Shown here: one piece after another, positions 26,765-36,183 of the stretch | Position numbering within the stretch: the first letter of the stretch is position 1 | How the letters are laid out: each line of letters starts with the position of its first letter | DNA from: Gallibacterium trehalosifermentans | GTDB lineage: Bacteria; Pseudomonadota; Gammaproteobacteria; Enterobacterales; Pasteurellaceae | Length of the DNA: 64,000 nt | Assembly (NCBI RefSeq): GCF_042433055.1 | Contig: NZ_JBHLWB010000001.1 | Span: 550,480 to 614,479, forward strand | Direction: 5' to 3' | The notes under the pieces: generated by a model | What the model was told of the DNA's origin: nothing | Seen by the model: only the letters and a program-made list of their open reading frames with translations | The model's database searches: none | Program-made: the position numbers and the translations under genes

Positions 26765-28132
26765 ATGTCTGAAATACTCTGGGATCATAACCTGATTCGT
26801 AAATATAACCAATCAGGACCTCGTTATACCTCTTATCCAACTGCATTGGAGTTTAATGAAGTTTATAACAACGATGATTTTGTGATGGCAGCAGAACGCT
26901 ATCCTTCTCGCCCATTATCTTTATATGTGCATATTCCTTTTTGCCATAAACTTTGTTACTTCTGTGCCTGTAATAAGGTGATTACACGTCATCAGCATAA
27001 AGCAGACATCTATTTAGATTATTTAGAAAAAGAAATTAGTACGCGTGCAGAACTCTTCAAGCAACGTACTGTAACCCAAATTCACTGGGGCGGTGGTACG
27101 CCAACCTATCTTACGGAAGAACAATCTGCTCGTTTGATGGCGATGTTACGCACGCATTTTACGATTAGTGATGATGCCGAAATTAGCATTGAAATGGATC
27201 CGCGTGAGATTGAACTCTCGATGCTTGAACATTTACACCATATTGGTTTTAATCGCATCAGTATGGGAGTACAAGATTTTAATAAAAATGTACAAAAAGC
27301 CATCAATCGTGAGCAAGATGAAGACTTTATTTTTGCCTTAATGCAACGCGCAAGAGAGTTAGGCTTTCAATCAACAAATATCGATTTAATCTATGGTTTA
27401 CCACTACAAACACTTGATAGTTTTCTGTTTACCTTGCAAAAAGTGATTGAGCTAAACCCCGATCGATTAAGTGTATTTAATTATGCCCATTTACCAACAC
27501 GCTTTGCAGGACAGCGTAAAGTTAAAGAAGAACAATTACCTTCACCTGAAACAAAACTTGCTATCTTGCAAAATACTATTGAATTTTTACAACAATCAGG
27601 CTACCAATTTATCGGCATGGATCATTTTGCCAAACCTGATGATGAATTAGCCCTCGCCCAAGCAAATGGCGTATTACACCGAAATTTCCAAGGCTACACC
27701 ACTCAAGAAGAGTGTGATTTACTCGGTTTAGGCGTTTCGGCAATTAGTTTACTCGGTGATACCTATGCACAAAACCAAAAAGAGCTCAAAAGTTACTATG
27801 CAGATGTAGAAACTCGTGGTATCGCATTACATAAAGGCTTAGTGTTAACCAATGAAGATTGCTTGCGTCGTGATGTGATTAAAGCGTTAATTTGTAATTT
27901 CAAATTGCCATTTACTGCGATTGAACAACAATACAAAATTGATTTCAAACAGCATTTTGCTGAAGATTTAGCATTACTCGCGCCATTAGTTGAAGATGGA
28001 TTATTACACATCAATGCAGATAATATTACGGTATCCGCTAAAGGACGCTTATTAATTCGTAATATCTGTATGTGCTTTGACACCTATTCACGTCAACAAG
28101 CCAAACGCCAACAATTTTCACGTATTATTTAA
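26765..28132 (+). CDS. hemN: Oxygen-independent coproporphyrinogen III dehydrogenase
   Basis: A 455-residue radical-SAM enzyme that converts coproporphyrinogen III to protoporphyrinogen IX without oxygen. The Fe-S motif is HIPFCHKLCYFCACNK (about 58-73), a CxxxCxxC core plus extra Cys typical of true HemN. GGGTPTYLTEEQ and SMGVQDFNKNVQKAINREQ are conserved SAM-binding blocks. Length equals E. coli HemN (457). With hemH in the same window, it covers two late heme steps in separate operons. Confidence 0.97.
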   Translation: MSEILWDHNLIRKYNQSGPRYTSYPTALEFNEVYNNDDFVMAAERYPSRPLSLYVHIPFCHKLCYFCACNKVITRHQHKADIYLDYLEKEISTRAELFKQRTVTQIHWGGGTPTYLTEEQSARLMAMLRTHFTISDDAEISIEMDPREIELSMLEHLHHIGFNRISMGVQDFNKNVQKAINREQDEDFIFALMQRARELGFQSTNIDLIYGLPLQTLDSFLFTLQKVIELNPDRLSVFNYAHLPTRFAGQRKVKEEQLPSPETKLAILQNTIEFLQQSGYQFIGMDHFAKPDDELALAQANGVLHRNFQGYTTQEECDLLGLGVSAISLLGDTYAQNQKELKSYYADVETRGIALHKGLVLTNEDCLRRDVIKALICNFKLPFTAIEQQYKIDFKQHFAEDLALLAPLVEDGLLHINADNITVSAKGRLLIRNICMCFDTYSRQQAKRQQFSRII

Positions 28133-28147
28133 TCTAAAGGAGAGTTA

Positions 28148-28705
28148 ATGAATACATTACAATTTCTCGTGCAAACCATTATTGGTATTTATATTTTTAT
28201 TTTAGTTGCCAAAACATGGTTACAGTATTGTCGTGTAAATGCCTATAATCCACTTTCACAAACATTGATCAAATTAACCCACCCTGTGTTAGCGCCGCTG
28301 CGCAAAGTGGTGCCAATGAAATTCAACATTGATTTTGCTGCGCTCTTGGTTGCATTTGTTTTAGGGGCTATTAAATTACCAATCCTCTATTGGCTCATGT
28401 CTGAGCGGTTATCTTTAGATCTTGTGTTCATTGCCTTATTAGGCATTTTATCAGTAGCTAAAACATGGGGCGAAATGATTTTTTGGGCAATCTTTTTACG
28501 TGCCATTATGAGCTGGTTTAGTCGTGGCAATAATCCACTTGATTATGTCCTTTATCAAATTAGTGAACCACTACTTGCCCCTATTCGTCGCATTTTGCCA
28601 AATACAGGAATGTTAGATTTTTCCGTTATGGCGCTCGCTATCCTACTGATTTTATTAAACAATATATTCTTAGATCTTTTCGGACAGCTTTGGTTAATTG
28701 CATAA
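28148..28705 (+). CDS. yggT: YggT-family membrane protein
   Basis: A 185-residue protein with two similar halves, each with two membrane helices and the YggT signature (NPLSQTLIKLTHPVLAPLRK and NPLDYVLYQISEPLLAPIRR). The family is linked to osmotic tolerance and, in other bacteria, to envelope or division functions. A GGAG ribosome site precedes the start. Its stop overlaps the start of yggU. Confidence 0.92.
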   Translation: MNTLQFLVQTIIGIYIFILVAKTWLQYCRVNAYNPLSQTLIKLTHPVLAPLRKVVPMKFNIDFAALLVAFVLGAIKLPILYWLMSERLSLDLVFIALLGILSVAKTWGEMIFWAIFLRAIMSWFSRGNNPLDYVLYQISEPLLAPIRRILPNTGMLDFSVMALAILLILLNNIFLDLFGQLWLIA

Positions 28706-28998
28706 TGGCTGTTCAACAAACTACGCATGGGCTGTTGCTAAATATTTATCTCCAGCCCAAAGCAAGTAAAGATCAAATTGTTGGTTTACATGCTGATGAA
28801 TTAAAAATCACCATCACTGCACCGCCCATTGATGGGCAAGCTAATGCGCATTTAATTAAATTTCTCAGTAAACAATTTAAAGTCGCTAAAAGCCAAATTG
28901 CATTACGTAAAGGCGAATTAACTCGACATAAACAAATTTTTATTACTGATCCCAAAGTGATTCCTAGCGAAATTCTCACGCTGCTGGAAACTGGTTAA
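28705..28998 (+). CDS. yggU: DUF167 protein YggU
   Basis: A 97-residue protein of the DUF167/UPF0235 family, with the signature ITAPPIDGQANAHLIKFLSK (about 38-57) and KGELTRHKQIFI. The start at 28705 overlaps the yggT stop (TAATG), the usual coupling for this pair. Structures are known for the family but its biochemical role is not established. Confidence 0.92.
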   Translation: MAVQQTTHGLLLNIYLQPKASKDQIVGLHADELKITITAPPIDGQANAHLIKFLSKQFKVAKSQIALRKGELTRHKQIFITDPKVIPSEILTLLETG

Positions 28999-29018
28999 TT
29001 ACTATTACTTAACTCGAA

Positions 29019-30026
29019 TTAACTATTGTTTACCACCTGATATACTTTAAATTTCCCTGTCTTCGCTAACACCTGATGACACCCAAAATAACGATCTAAC
29101 ACATCTGGATAAGGTAAAAATGCATTAGCTACAATACGCAATTCACCACCTTTATATAGGTGCGCTTTTGCTTCACGAATTAATGCTTCTACCGCATCAA
29201 ATGCAGTATCAATGCCTGCATGAAATGGCGGGTTAGACACAATCAAATTAAATTTTTGCGGAATGGCAGAAAATACATTACTCGCAATCACATTTCCCGC
29301 TAAATGATTTTTAGCTAATGTTTGTTGAGCTGATGCCAATGCCATCGCATGAATATCCGTCATCGTTAATTCAATCATTGGGTTTTGGTGTTTCAAATAA
29401 GCACCGATTACCCCAGCACCACACCCAACATCAAGCACACTTCCTTGAATGGGTTGCTGCAACGTACTCAATAACAACGCTGTTCCTTGGTCTAATTCTG
29501 TTGCACTAAATACACCAGGTAACGAACAAACTGTTAAATCAGCATATTTTGCTAAGGTATATTCTCGCCACCATGCTGTTAACTCAAAATGAGGTGGTTG
29601 TTGTAATGCCAAATGGTATAAACCACAACGGCGAGCAGAGTCAATTTTGGTAATATTTCCCCATTTTTCGCAGAACGTTTCTGCTGAACGAACTCCCCCT
29701 CGATTTTCGCCCACAATCAACACTGATTGATCGATTGGCACTTGCGATAAAATCTGTTGTAGTTGAAATTGGCACTCTCGTTTATTTTTTCCCCAATAAA
29801 AGACGATTAAGTCTTCTACTTGATATTCTGCTTCTAGGGCAAAAATAGACGCTAATTTTGCACGTTGTACATAATCGAAATAACTGCTCACTACCCGCAC
29901 TTCACGCGCAGTTTGTTGGCATATTGCAGGAAAATCATCTTGTATATTACCGAGAAATAGTACTTTTTTATTTACAAATAAATCGAGATGACGGGCTAAT
30001 ACTTGGCTTTCTGGGGTGAGTATCAC
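29019..30026 (-). CDS. rsmC: 16S rRNA m2G1207 methyltransferase
   Basis: A 335-residue SAM methyltransferase modifying guanine 1207 of 16S rRNA. The C-terminal catalytic domain has SAM motif VLDVGCGAGVIGAYL (about 197-211) and the catalytic SNPPFHAG (about 259-266); the N-terminal half is the degenerate duplicate domain typical of RsmC. It converges on yggU. Confidence 0.95.
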   Translation of the reverse strand: MILTPESQVLARHLDLFVNKKVLFLGNIQDDFPAICQQTAREVRVVSSYFDYVQRAKLASIFALEAEYQVEDLIVFYWGKNKRECQFQLQQILSQVPIDQSVLIVGENRGGVRSAETFCEKWGNITKIDSARRCGLYHLALQQPPHFELTAWWREYTLAKYADLTVCSLPGVFSATELDQGTALLLSTLQQPIQGSVLDVGCGAGVIGAYLKHQNPMIELTMTDIHAMALASAQQTLAKNHLAGNVIASNVFSAIPQKFNLIVSNPPFHAGIDTAFDAVEALIREAKAHLYKGGELRIVANAFLPYPDVLDRYFGCHQVLAKTGKFKVYQVVNNS

Positions 30027-30120
30027 GGGATATTTCCTCTATATTTTCTTGATTAAAATAAAAAATGAGTAAACTACTAACAAACCTAACTTCAAGAATA
30101 AATCTCTATAAATGCTAAAG

Positions 30121-30335
30121 ATCCCCTTGTGCCTTGCCCGAATGCAGGAAAGATTTTCAGGCAAAAAACGTCTAATTTTTCGCAGAAAAATATCAGTTTT
30201 TTGCCGCTCGGAAAATCTTGACAGAATGAGGAAATAGCAAGGCACTAGGGCGTGCTTTTTTTTGCCCACTTTTCTTTGCACGAGCAAAAAAAAGTGGGCG
30301 CCCTTTAGGGCGAAACCTAAATCTAAACTTAGTTA
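30121..30335. repeat. Interspersed intergenic repeat, copy A
   Basis: This stretch shares blocks, in inverted orientation, with 37765-38025: CCTTGTGCCTTGCCCGA, AGCAAGGCACTAGGGCGTG, TTTGCCCACTTTTCTTTGC, and GCCCTTTAGGGCGAAACCTA, ending near TTAGTTAAGAATA. Between the blocks the copies differ in length and sequence. Local palindromes (GCCCTTTAGGGC; CCCACTTTT with AAAAGTGGG) could fold or stop transcription. I see no coding sense. It lies between rsmC and metG. Confidence 0.75.
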
Positions 30336-30375
30336 AGAATACAATAAATGCTAATTTATATAATGTTAACAAGCT

Positions 30376-30406
30376 AAAAAATAGCGACACCAAGATCGCT
30401 ATTTTT
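30376..30406 (-). terminator. Terminator of metG
   Basis: AAAAATAGCGA and TCGCTATTTTT form an 11-bp stem with A and T tracts on both sides, 17 bases past the metG stop. Confidence 0.85.
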
Positions 30407-30422
30407 CATCATAATTAAACAA

Positions 30423-32450
30423 TTATTTAACTCGCATTCCTGGTGTTGCACCTTGATCTGGTGTTAATAAGAAAATATCGCTGCCACCAGGTCCTGCTGC
30501 TAAAACCATTCCCTCAGACACACCAAATTTCATTTTGCGTGGTGCTAAATTTGCCACCATCACGGTTAAACGTCCCTCCAACTCTTCTGGTTTATAGGCT
30601 GATTTAATGCCCGCAAACACGTGGCGCGTTTCATTACCAATATCTAAAGTTAATTTCACCAATTTATTGGCTTCGGGTACCGCTTCTGCTTTGACAATTT
30701 TTGCCACCCGTAAATCAATTTTTGCAAAGTCATCGATTGAAATCGTCTCAGCAATCGGATCAATATTACTATCAACTACTTTGCTTGGTGTAGCATTCAC
30801 CGCTGCGTTTTCAGCTTTTGAAGCCTCAATTAATGCCTCAATCTGGCTCATCTCTAAACGGCTAAATAAAGCTTTAAACGGTGCAATTTGATGATCAAGT
30901 AATGGTGTCGCTAAATTTGCCCACTGTAATTGATCATTGAGAAAGGCTTCTGCACGTTCCGCTAACTTCGGTAATACAGGTTTCAAATAGCCCATTAACA
31001 TACGAAATAGTTGAATACCCATTGAGCAGATTTCGTGTAACTCTTGCACACGCTCTTCATCTTTCGCAATTACCCATGGCGCCATCTCATCGACATATTT
31101 ATTCGCTTTATCACACAAGTTCATAATTTCGCGAATCGCTTTATTAAACTCTCGATTCTCATAATATTGCGCAATTTGTTCGGCTTGCTCACAGAATGCT
31201 TGCCATAATGCTTGGTCATGTAAACGGCTTGCTAATTTACCTGCAAAGCGTTTTTGAATAAAACCTGCGTTGCGGCTAGCTAAATTGACTAATTTATTCA
31301 CAATATCGCTATTCACGCGTTGGACAAAATCTTCCAAATTCAGATCCAAATCATCAATTCGATTGCTCAATTTCGCCGCATAGTAGTAACGCAAACATTC
31401 AGGATCTAGGTGGTTTAAATAGGTTTTCGCCTGAATAAATGTCCCTCGAGATTTTGACATTTTTTCACCATTCACCGTTACATAGCCATGGACAAAAATA
31501 TTGGTTGGCTTACGATAACCTGCGCCCTCTAACATTGCTGGCCAGAATAAGCTATGGAAATAGACAATATCTTTTCCGATGAAATGATAAAGCTCCGTAG
31601 TACTTGCTTGATTCCAGAAACGATCGAAGTCAATACCTTGGCGCGTACAAAGGTTTTTAAATGATGCCATATAGCCTATTGGTGCATCTAACCAAACATA
31701 AAAATATTTACCTGGTTGATTTGGAATTTCAAAACCAAAATAAGGTGCATCACGTGAGATATCCCATTGTTGCAAGCCAGACTCAAACCATTCCATCATT
31801 TTATTCGCCACTTCTGCTTGCAATGTACCTGATTTAATCCATGCTTTTAACATTGCCTCAAAAGCAGGTAAATCAAAGAAAAAATGCTCTGATTCTTTTA
31901 ATACTGGTGTTGCACCTGACACAACCGAGCGAGGATTAATCAGTTCTGTAGGGCTATAGGTTGCTGAACACACTTCGCAATTATCGCCATACTGATCTTC
32001 CGCTTTACATTTTGGGCAAGTTCCTTTCACAAAACGATCTGGTAAGAACATACTTTTTTCAGGATCAAATAATTGTGAAATCGTGCGGCTTTTAATAAAG
32101 CCATTCTCTTTTAATTTATGATAAATAAGGTTGGATAACTCGTTGTTTTCTGGGCTATGCGTTGAATAATAGTTGTCATAACTAATATTGAATCCCGCAA
32201 AAGAAGAAATATGTTGTTGTTGCACATCGGCAATTAATTGTTCTGGTGAAATCCCCATTTGATCGGCTTTTAACATTATTGGCGTGCCGTGTGCATCATC
32301 GGCACAAACAAAATAGATTTCATTTCCTCGCATTCTTTGGAAGCGTACCCAAATATCTGCTTGAATATGTTCAAGCATATGACCTAAATGAATCGGGCCG
32401 TTAGCATAAGGTAATGCACAAGTAACAAGTATTTGACGGCAACTAAACAT
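30423..32450 (-). CDS. metG: Methionyl-tRNA synthetase
   Basis: A 675-residue class I synthetase charging tRNA-Met. Class I motifs are PYANGPIHLGHMLEH (HIGH equivalent, about 14-28) and KMSKSRGTF (KMSKS). A zinc knuckle with CPKCKAEDQYGDNCEVC lies between, and the C-terminal EMAP-like tRNA-binding domain begins near IDDFAKIDLRVAKIVKAE. The start at 32450 has AGAAGG upstream; a longer reading by 10 codons has no support. It is divergent from mrp as in E. coli. Confidence 0.97.
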   Translation of the reverse strand: MFSCRQILVTCALPYANGPIHLGHMLEHIQADIWVRFQRMRGNEIYFVCADDAHGTPIMLKADQMGISPEQLIADVQQQHISSFAGFNISYDNYYSTHSPENNELSNLIYHKLKENGFIKSRTISQLFDPEKSMFLPDRFVKGTCPKCKAEDQYGDNCEVCSATYSPTELINPRSVVSGATPVLKESEHFFFDLPAFEAMLKAWIKSGTLQAEVANKMMEWFESGLQQWDISRDAPYFGFEIPNQPGKYFYVWLDAPIGYMASFKNLCTRQGIDFDRFWNQASTTELYHFIGKDIVYFHSLFWPAMLEGAGYRKPTNIFVHGYVTVNGEKMSKSRGTFIQAKTYLNHLDPECLRYYYAAKLSNRIDDLDLNLEDFVQRVNSDIVNKLVNLASRNAGFIQKRFAGKLASRLHDQALWQAFCEQAEQIAQYYENREFNKAIREIMNLCDKANKYVDEMAPWVIAKDEERVQELHEICSMGIQLFRMLMGYLKPVLPKLAERAEAFLNDQLQWANLATPLLDHQIAPFKALFSRLEMSQIEALIEASKAENAAVNATPSKVVDSNIDPIAETISIDDFAKIDLRVAKIVKAEAVPEANKLVKLTLDIGNETRHVFAGIKSAYKPEELEGRLTVMVANLAPRKMKFGVSEGMVLAAGPGGSDIFLLTPDQGATPGMRVK

Positions 32451-32646
32451 ACAATTTCCTTCTATAATCATTTTTTTCAATTTATAAAATAACGGCTAAT
32501 GTTACTCTATTGCCCTTAATTTTTCCAGCATACTAACCCTATCGAGTAACTTTCTTAATTCGCACAATATTTTACTTAACAGGTGGTAGCTTGCGTGGTT
32601 AAATAAGCGAGCAAATTCACTCAATAACTTACAAAAGGATAGATAG

Positions 32647-33765
32647 ATGAGTAATTTAACTTTTACTTTTTCTAATATAGATGAAACGCTTGCACAGCAA
32701 ATTGCAGAAAAAATCCAGCAATTCCAACACGCTACTTTGCAAAAAGATCTATTAAGTCTAAAAGCCATCAAACAACTTTCTATTGAAGAGAATACTTTAA
32801 AAATTGCCTTAACGATGCCATTTGCTTGGAATAGTGGTTTTGCTGAGTTGAAACAAACACTCACTCCCCCTCTTGCTCAATTAGCAAAAGTTTCTGAAGT
32901 AGAATGGTCAATACAATACCAAATTGCTACCCTAAAACGCGCAAATAATCAGCCTGCAGTCAATGGGGTGAAAAATATTATTGCGGTAACCTCTGGCAAA
33001 GGTGGCGTAGGTAAATCAACAACTGCGGTAAATTTAGCATTAGCATTACAAGCACAAGGGGCGAAAGTTGGAATTCTAGACGCCGATATTTATGGTCCCT
33101 CTATTCCTTATATGTTAGGTGCAGAAGGGCAACGACCAACCTCGCCTGATAATCAACATATCGTGCCAATCGTGGCGCACGGTTTACAATCTAATTCGAT
33201 TGGCTATTTAATGGACGCAGACAGCGCGACAATTTGGCGTGGTCCAATGGCAAGTAGTGCATTAAGTCAATTACTCAATGAAACTTGGTGGACAGATTTA
33301 GATTATTTAGTGATTGATATGCCTCCAGGTACAGGAGATATTCAGTTAACACTTTCCCAGCAAATTCCTGTAACGGGCGCATTAGTTGTTACCACCCCAC
33401 AAGATATTGCATTACTTGATGCGATCAAAGGAATAGCAATGTTTAATCGTGTTTCCGTTCCTGTATTGGGTATTATTGAGAATATGAGTGTGCATATCTG
33501 CGCAAACTGTGGATATCACGAAGCAATTTTTGGTACTGGCGGGGCGGCAAAAGTTGCTGAAAAATACCAAATCAAATTATTAGGACAACTGCCATTGCAT
33601 ATCCGTTTACGCGAAGATCTTGATCAAGGGAAGCCAACGGTTATCGCTGCGCCAGAGAATGAAATCACTCAAGCATTCCTTGAGTTAGCGCAAACTGTTG
33701 CAGCAGAACTATACTGGCAAGGTGAAACCATTCCTGCAGAAATTATGATTCGTGAAGTGAAATAA
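32647..33765 (+). CDS. mrp: Mrp/ApbC iron-sulfur cluster carrier ATPase
   Basis: A 372-residue P-loop protein with a deviant Walker A GKGGVGKSTTAVNLALAL (about 118-135). The metal-binding CxxC pair is in HICANCGYHEAIFG (about 283-296), required to carry Fe-S clusters between dimer subunits. The N-terminal 90 residues are a MIP18-like domain. It probably delivers clusters to target enzymes in the cytoplasm. Confidence 0.95.
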   Translation: MSNLTFTFSNIDETLAQQIAEKIQQFQHATLQKDLLSLKAIKQLSIEENTLKIALTMPFAWNSGFAELKQTLTPPLAQLAKVSEVEWSIQYQIATLKRANNQPAVNGVKNIIAVTSGKGGVGKSTTAVNLALALQAQGAKVGILDADIYGPSIPYMLGAEGQRPTSPDNQHIVPIVAHGLQSNSIGYLMDADSATIWRGPMASSALSQLLNETWWTDLDYLVIDMPPGTGDIQLTLSQQIPVTGALVVTTPQDIALLDAIKGIAMFNRVSVPVLGIIENMSVHICANCGYHEAIFGTGGAAKVAEKYQIKLLGQLPLHIRLREDLDQGKPTVIAAPENEITQAFLELAQTVAAELYWQGETIPAEIMIREVK

Positions 33766-33781
33766 TTGTCGGCTAGTAACA

Positions 33782-33812
33782 AAAAAGCTTCATCACAGAA
33801 TGAAGCTTTTTT
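33782..33812 (+). terminator. Bidirectional terminator between mrp and lptG
   Basis: AAAAAAGCTTCAT and ATGAAGCTTTTTT form a strong stem with A and T tracts on both sides, serving the convergent mrp and lptG genes. Confidence 0.88.
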
Positions 33813-33828
33813 ATTTGCTACCTAAATT

Positions 33829-34899
33829 TTAGTGCCGTTTATATACCATTAACCACCAAATAATCGCGGTAAAAAAGACGCTTGGTGCTAATGCACCAAT
33901 AATTGGTGGAATGCTATATACTAAACTTAATGGACCAAATACCTCATCTAAAACATAAAAAGTAAAGCCACAGCAGATCCCTGTAACAACTCTCACTCCT
34001 GGTGCTACACTACGCAATGGACCAAAAATAAAAGATAACGCCAATAACATCATCACACTAATTGAAACGGGCTGTAAAATCTTGCGCCAGTAGGTAAGCT
34101 CAAATGTTTTTGTCTCTTGTCCTGTATTTTTTAAGAATTGAATATATTCTGCTAAGCCGCTAATTGACAACATACTTGGGCGCAAAGAAACAATCCCTAA
34201 TTTATCTGGTGTAATACTTGTTTTCCATGGCATATTTAAGTAATTTTTATTCGTTACTTGATTTTCATGTAAGAGTGATTCAGAAAGACGCGTAAAATAC
34301 CACGTATTATTTTTATACACAGCACGATCTGCTTGGCTTAATTTTTTCAAATTACGCTCTGCATCAAATTGATAAATATAGATTCCCGTTAATTCATTCT
34401 CTTTTGGCACATTTTGAATATAAACAAAACTATTACCATCTTTTGCCCAAATCGAGCCTTTAACCGAAAGTAATGATCCCCCAGTTAAGGATTTATAACG
34501 CATCTCACGAGCAAATTGTTCTGTTTGAGGAATCCCCCACTCCCCTAATGCCATATTCAGAATAATCAACGGAATTGCAGTTTTCATTACCGCCATACCA
34601 ATACTAAAACGTGAAAATCCTGACGCTTGCATCACGACTAATTCACTATTTGACGCCAATGACCCCAAGCCAATCAATGCGCCAAGTAACGCCGCCATTG
34701 GAAAAAAAGTTTCTATATCTTTTGGAATCGTTAATAAAGTATAAGCAATGGCTTTTAAGGTATCGTAATTCCCTTCACCAATCGCACGGAACTGTTCAAC
34801 AAATTTAATAATTGCCGACAAGCCAACCAATAAAAATAGCGTAACAAAAATAGTGGCTAAAATTGTTTTACCTATATAACGATCTAAGGCATTAAACAT
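33829..34899 (-). CDS. lptG: LPS export ABC transporter permease LptG
   Basis: A 356-residue member of the LptFG family. It begins ALDRYIGKTILATIFVTLFLL, has further helices after about residue 60 and 100, a periplasmic beta-jellyroll domain (about 130-260) and three C-terminal helices. LptG with LptF and LptB extracts lipopolysaccharide from the inner membrane. It follows lptF after five bases, in the conserved lptF-lptG order. Confidence 0.94.
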   Translation of the reverse strand: MFNALDRYIGKTILATIFVTLFLLVGLSAIIKFVEQFRAIGEGNYDTLKAIAYTLLTIPKDIETFFPMAALLGALIGLGSLASNSELVVMQASGFSRFSIGMAVMKTAIPLIILNMALGEWGIPQTEQFAREMRYKSLTGGSLLSVKGSIWAKDGNSFVYIQNVPKENELTGIYIYQFDAERNLKKLSQADRAVYKNNTWYFTRLSESLLHENQVTNKNYLNMPWKTSITPDKLGIVSLRPSMLSISGLAEYIQFLKNTGQETKTFELTYWRKILQPVSISVMMLLALSFIFGPLRSVAPGVRVVTGICCGFTFYVLDEVFGPLSLVYSIPPIIGALAPSVFFTAIIWWLMVYKRH

Positions 34900-34904
34900 A
34901 CTCT

Positions 34905-36002
34905 CTACCCTCTTGCGACTTTACGTTTAAATGGTTGAAAGAGTCTTGCGCGTAATGTTGGCATATTTAACATGATACCCAAACCTAAAAAAGCAATATT
35001 GACAAGCATTATCCAATGATGCGCAACAAGTTTGCCATTAATACCTGCCGTTTTTAATGAACTTTGTAATAAGAAATAGATTAAATACAGCAACAACGCT
35101 GGCAATATTTTCGCAAAACGTCCTTGACGCGGATTAACGCGGCTCAACGGTATCGCAATCAACATCATTAATGGCACCGCTAAAAATAAGGTAACACGCC
35201 ATACCAATTCAGCTTTTGCTTTTGTTGATGAGTCTGTCAGGAGCGTATAACTATCTTGCATATCTAAATCGGACGCATCACTTTTTGCTTGATTAAACGC
35301 TAAAAAAGCGAAGTAATCAGTGAAATGAGTAATACGAAATTCTGGCAAAGTTGCACTGCCTTCAAAACGCTCACCATTTTTGAGTGATAAAACCTGCCCG
35401 CCATCTGCTCCAATCGTAAAGTTTCCCTGTTCAGCTACCACTACCGAAGGTTTAACTTTACCGACCTGTTTTGTTTGGAACAAATAAATATCAGATAACG
35501 CTTCACCTTTTACTTTCTCCACAAACAAAACAAAATCCCCTTTGTTTGATGAAATAAATTGTCCAGGAATAATGACCGAAGCAGTAGGATTTGCCTTGGC
35601 GTTTTCCACCACTTCCACCTGTTTTTTTAATGCCCAAGGCGTTAAGTAAAGTGAATTATATGCGGCAACACTTACCGTAATCACAGACAGTAATAACCCC
35701 ACTTTTACTAAGGTTGCTGGACCTACTCCACACGCCTGCATCACCGTAATTTCACTTTCGCTATATAATCGACCAAAAGTTAGCAATAATGCGAGAAATA
35801 AACTTAGCGGCAACATTAATTGCGCCATTGTTGGCATTCCCAAACCGAGTAAAGGTAAAATAACATCAACTGGAACATTACCATTTACGGCAGAACCAAG
35901 CACTCGGACTAATTGTTGCGCTAAAAAAATAACAAGTAAAATGAATAAAATAGCCAGTTGGCTTTTTAATACTTCTCTGATTAGATATTTTGTTAAAATC
36001 AC
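34905..36002 (-). CDS. lptF: LPS export ABC transporter permease LptF
   Basis: A 365-residue LptFG-family permease, starting MILTKYLIREVLKSQLAILF, with the coupling segment LYSESEITVMQACGVG (about 79-94) that contacts LptB and a periplasmic beta domain. It is the first gene of lptF-lptG and divergent from pepA, as in E. coli. Confidence 0.94.
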   Translation of the reverse strand: MILTKYLIREVLKSQLAILFILLVIFLAQQLVRVLGSAVNGNVPVDVILPLLGLGMPTMAQLMLPLSLFLALLLTFGRLYSESEITVMQACGVGPATLVKVGLLLSVITVSVAAYNSLYLTPWALKKQVEVVENAKANPTASVIIPGQFISSNKGDFVLFVEKVKGEALSDIYLFQTKQVGKVKPSVVVAEQGNFTIGADGGQVLSLKNGERFEGSATLPEFRITHFTDYFAFLAFNQAKSDASDLDMQDSYTLLTDSSTKAKAELVWRVTLFLAVPLMMLIAIPLSRVNPRQGRFAKILPALLLYLIYFLLQSSLKTAGINGKLVAHHWIMLVNIAFLGLGIMLNMPTLRARLFQPFKRKVARG

Positions 36003-36183
36003 GTTGTTTGGCCTATGTTTTCTCTCTATTTTTAACTTGATTTTTTTACAAAAAACGATACTTTAAAAGACCATTTTAGTTTGATTATGCTGTTTTGTTT
36101 TGCAGTAAAACATTATTTACAGCGGCATATAATACCTTGTTTCAATGCCTAACAACAATAGAAATCATAATAAGGATATGAAT

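Noticed and set aside
32502..32864. Minus-strand reading overlapping the mrp start
   Set aside because: It lies antisense to the conserved N-terminus of Mrp and spans the metG-mrp promoter region.
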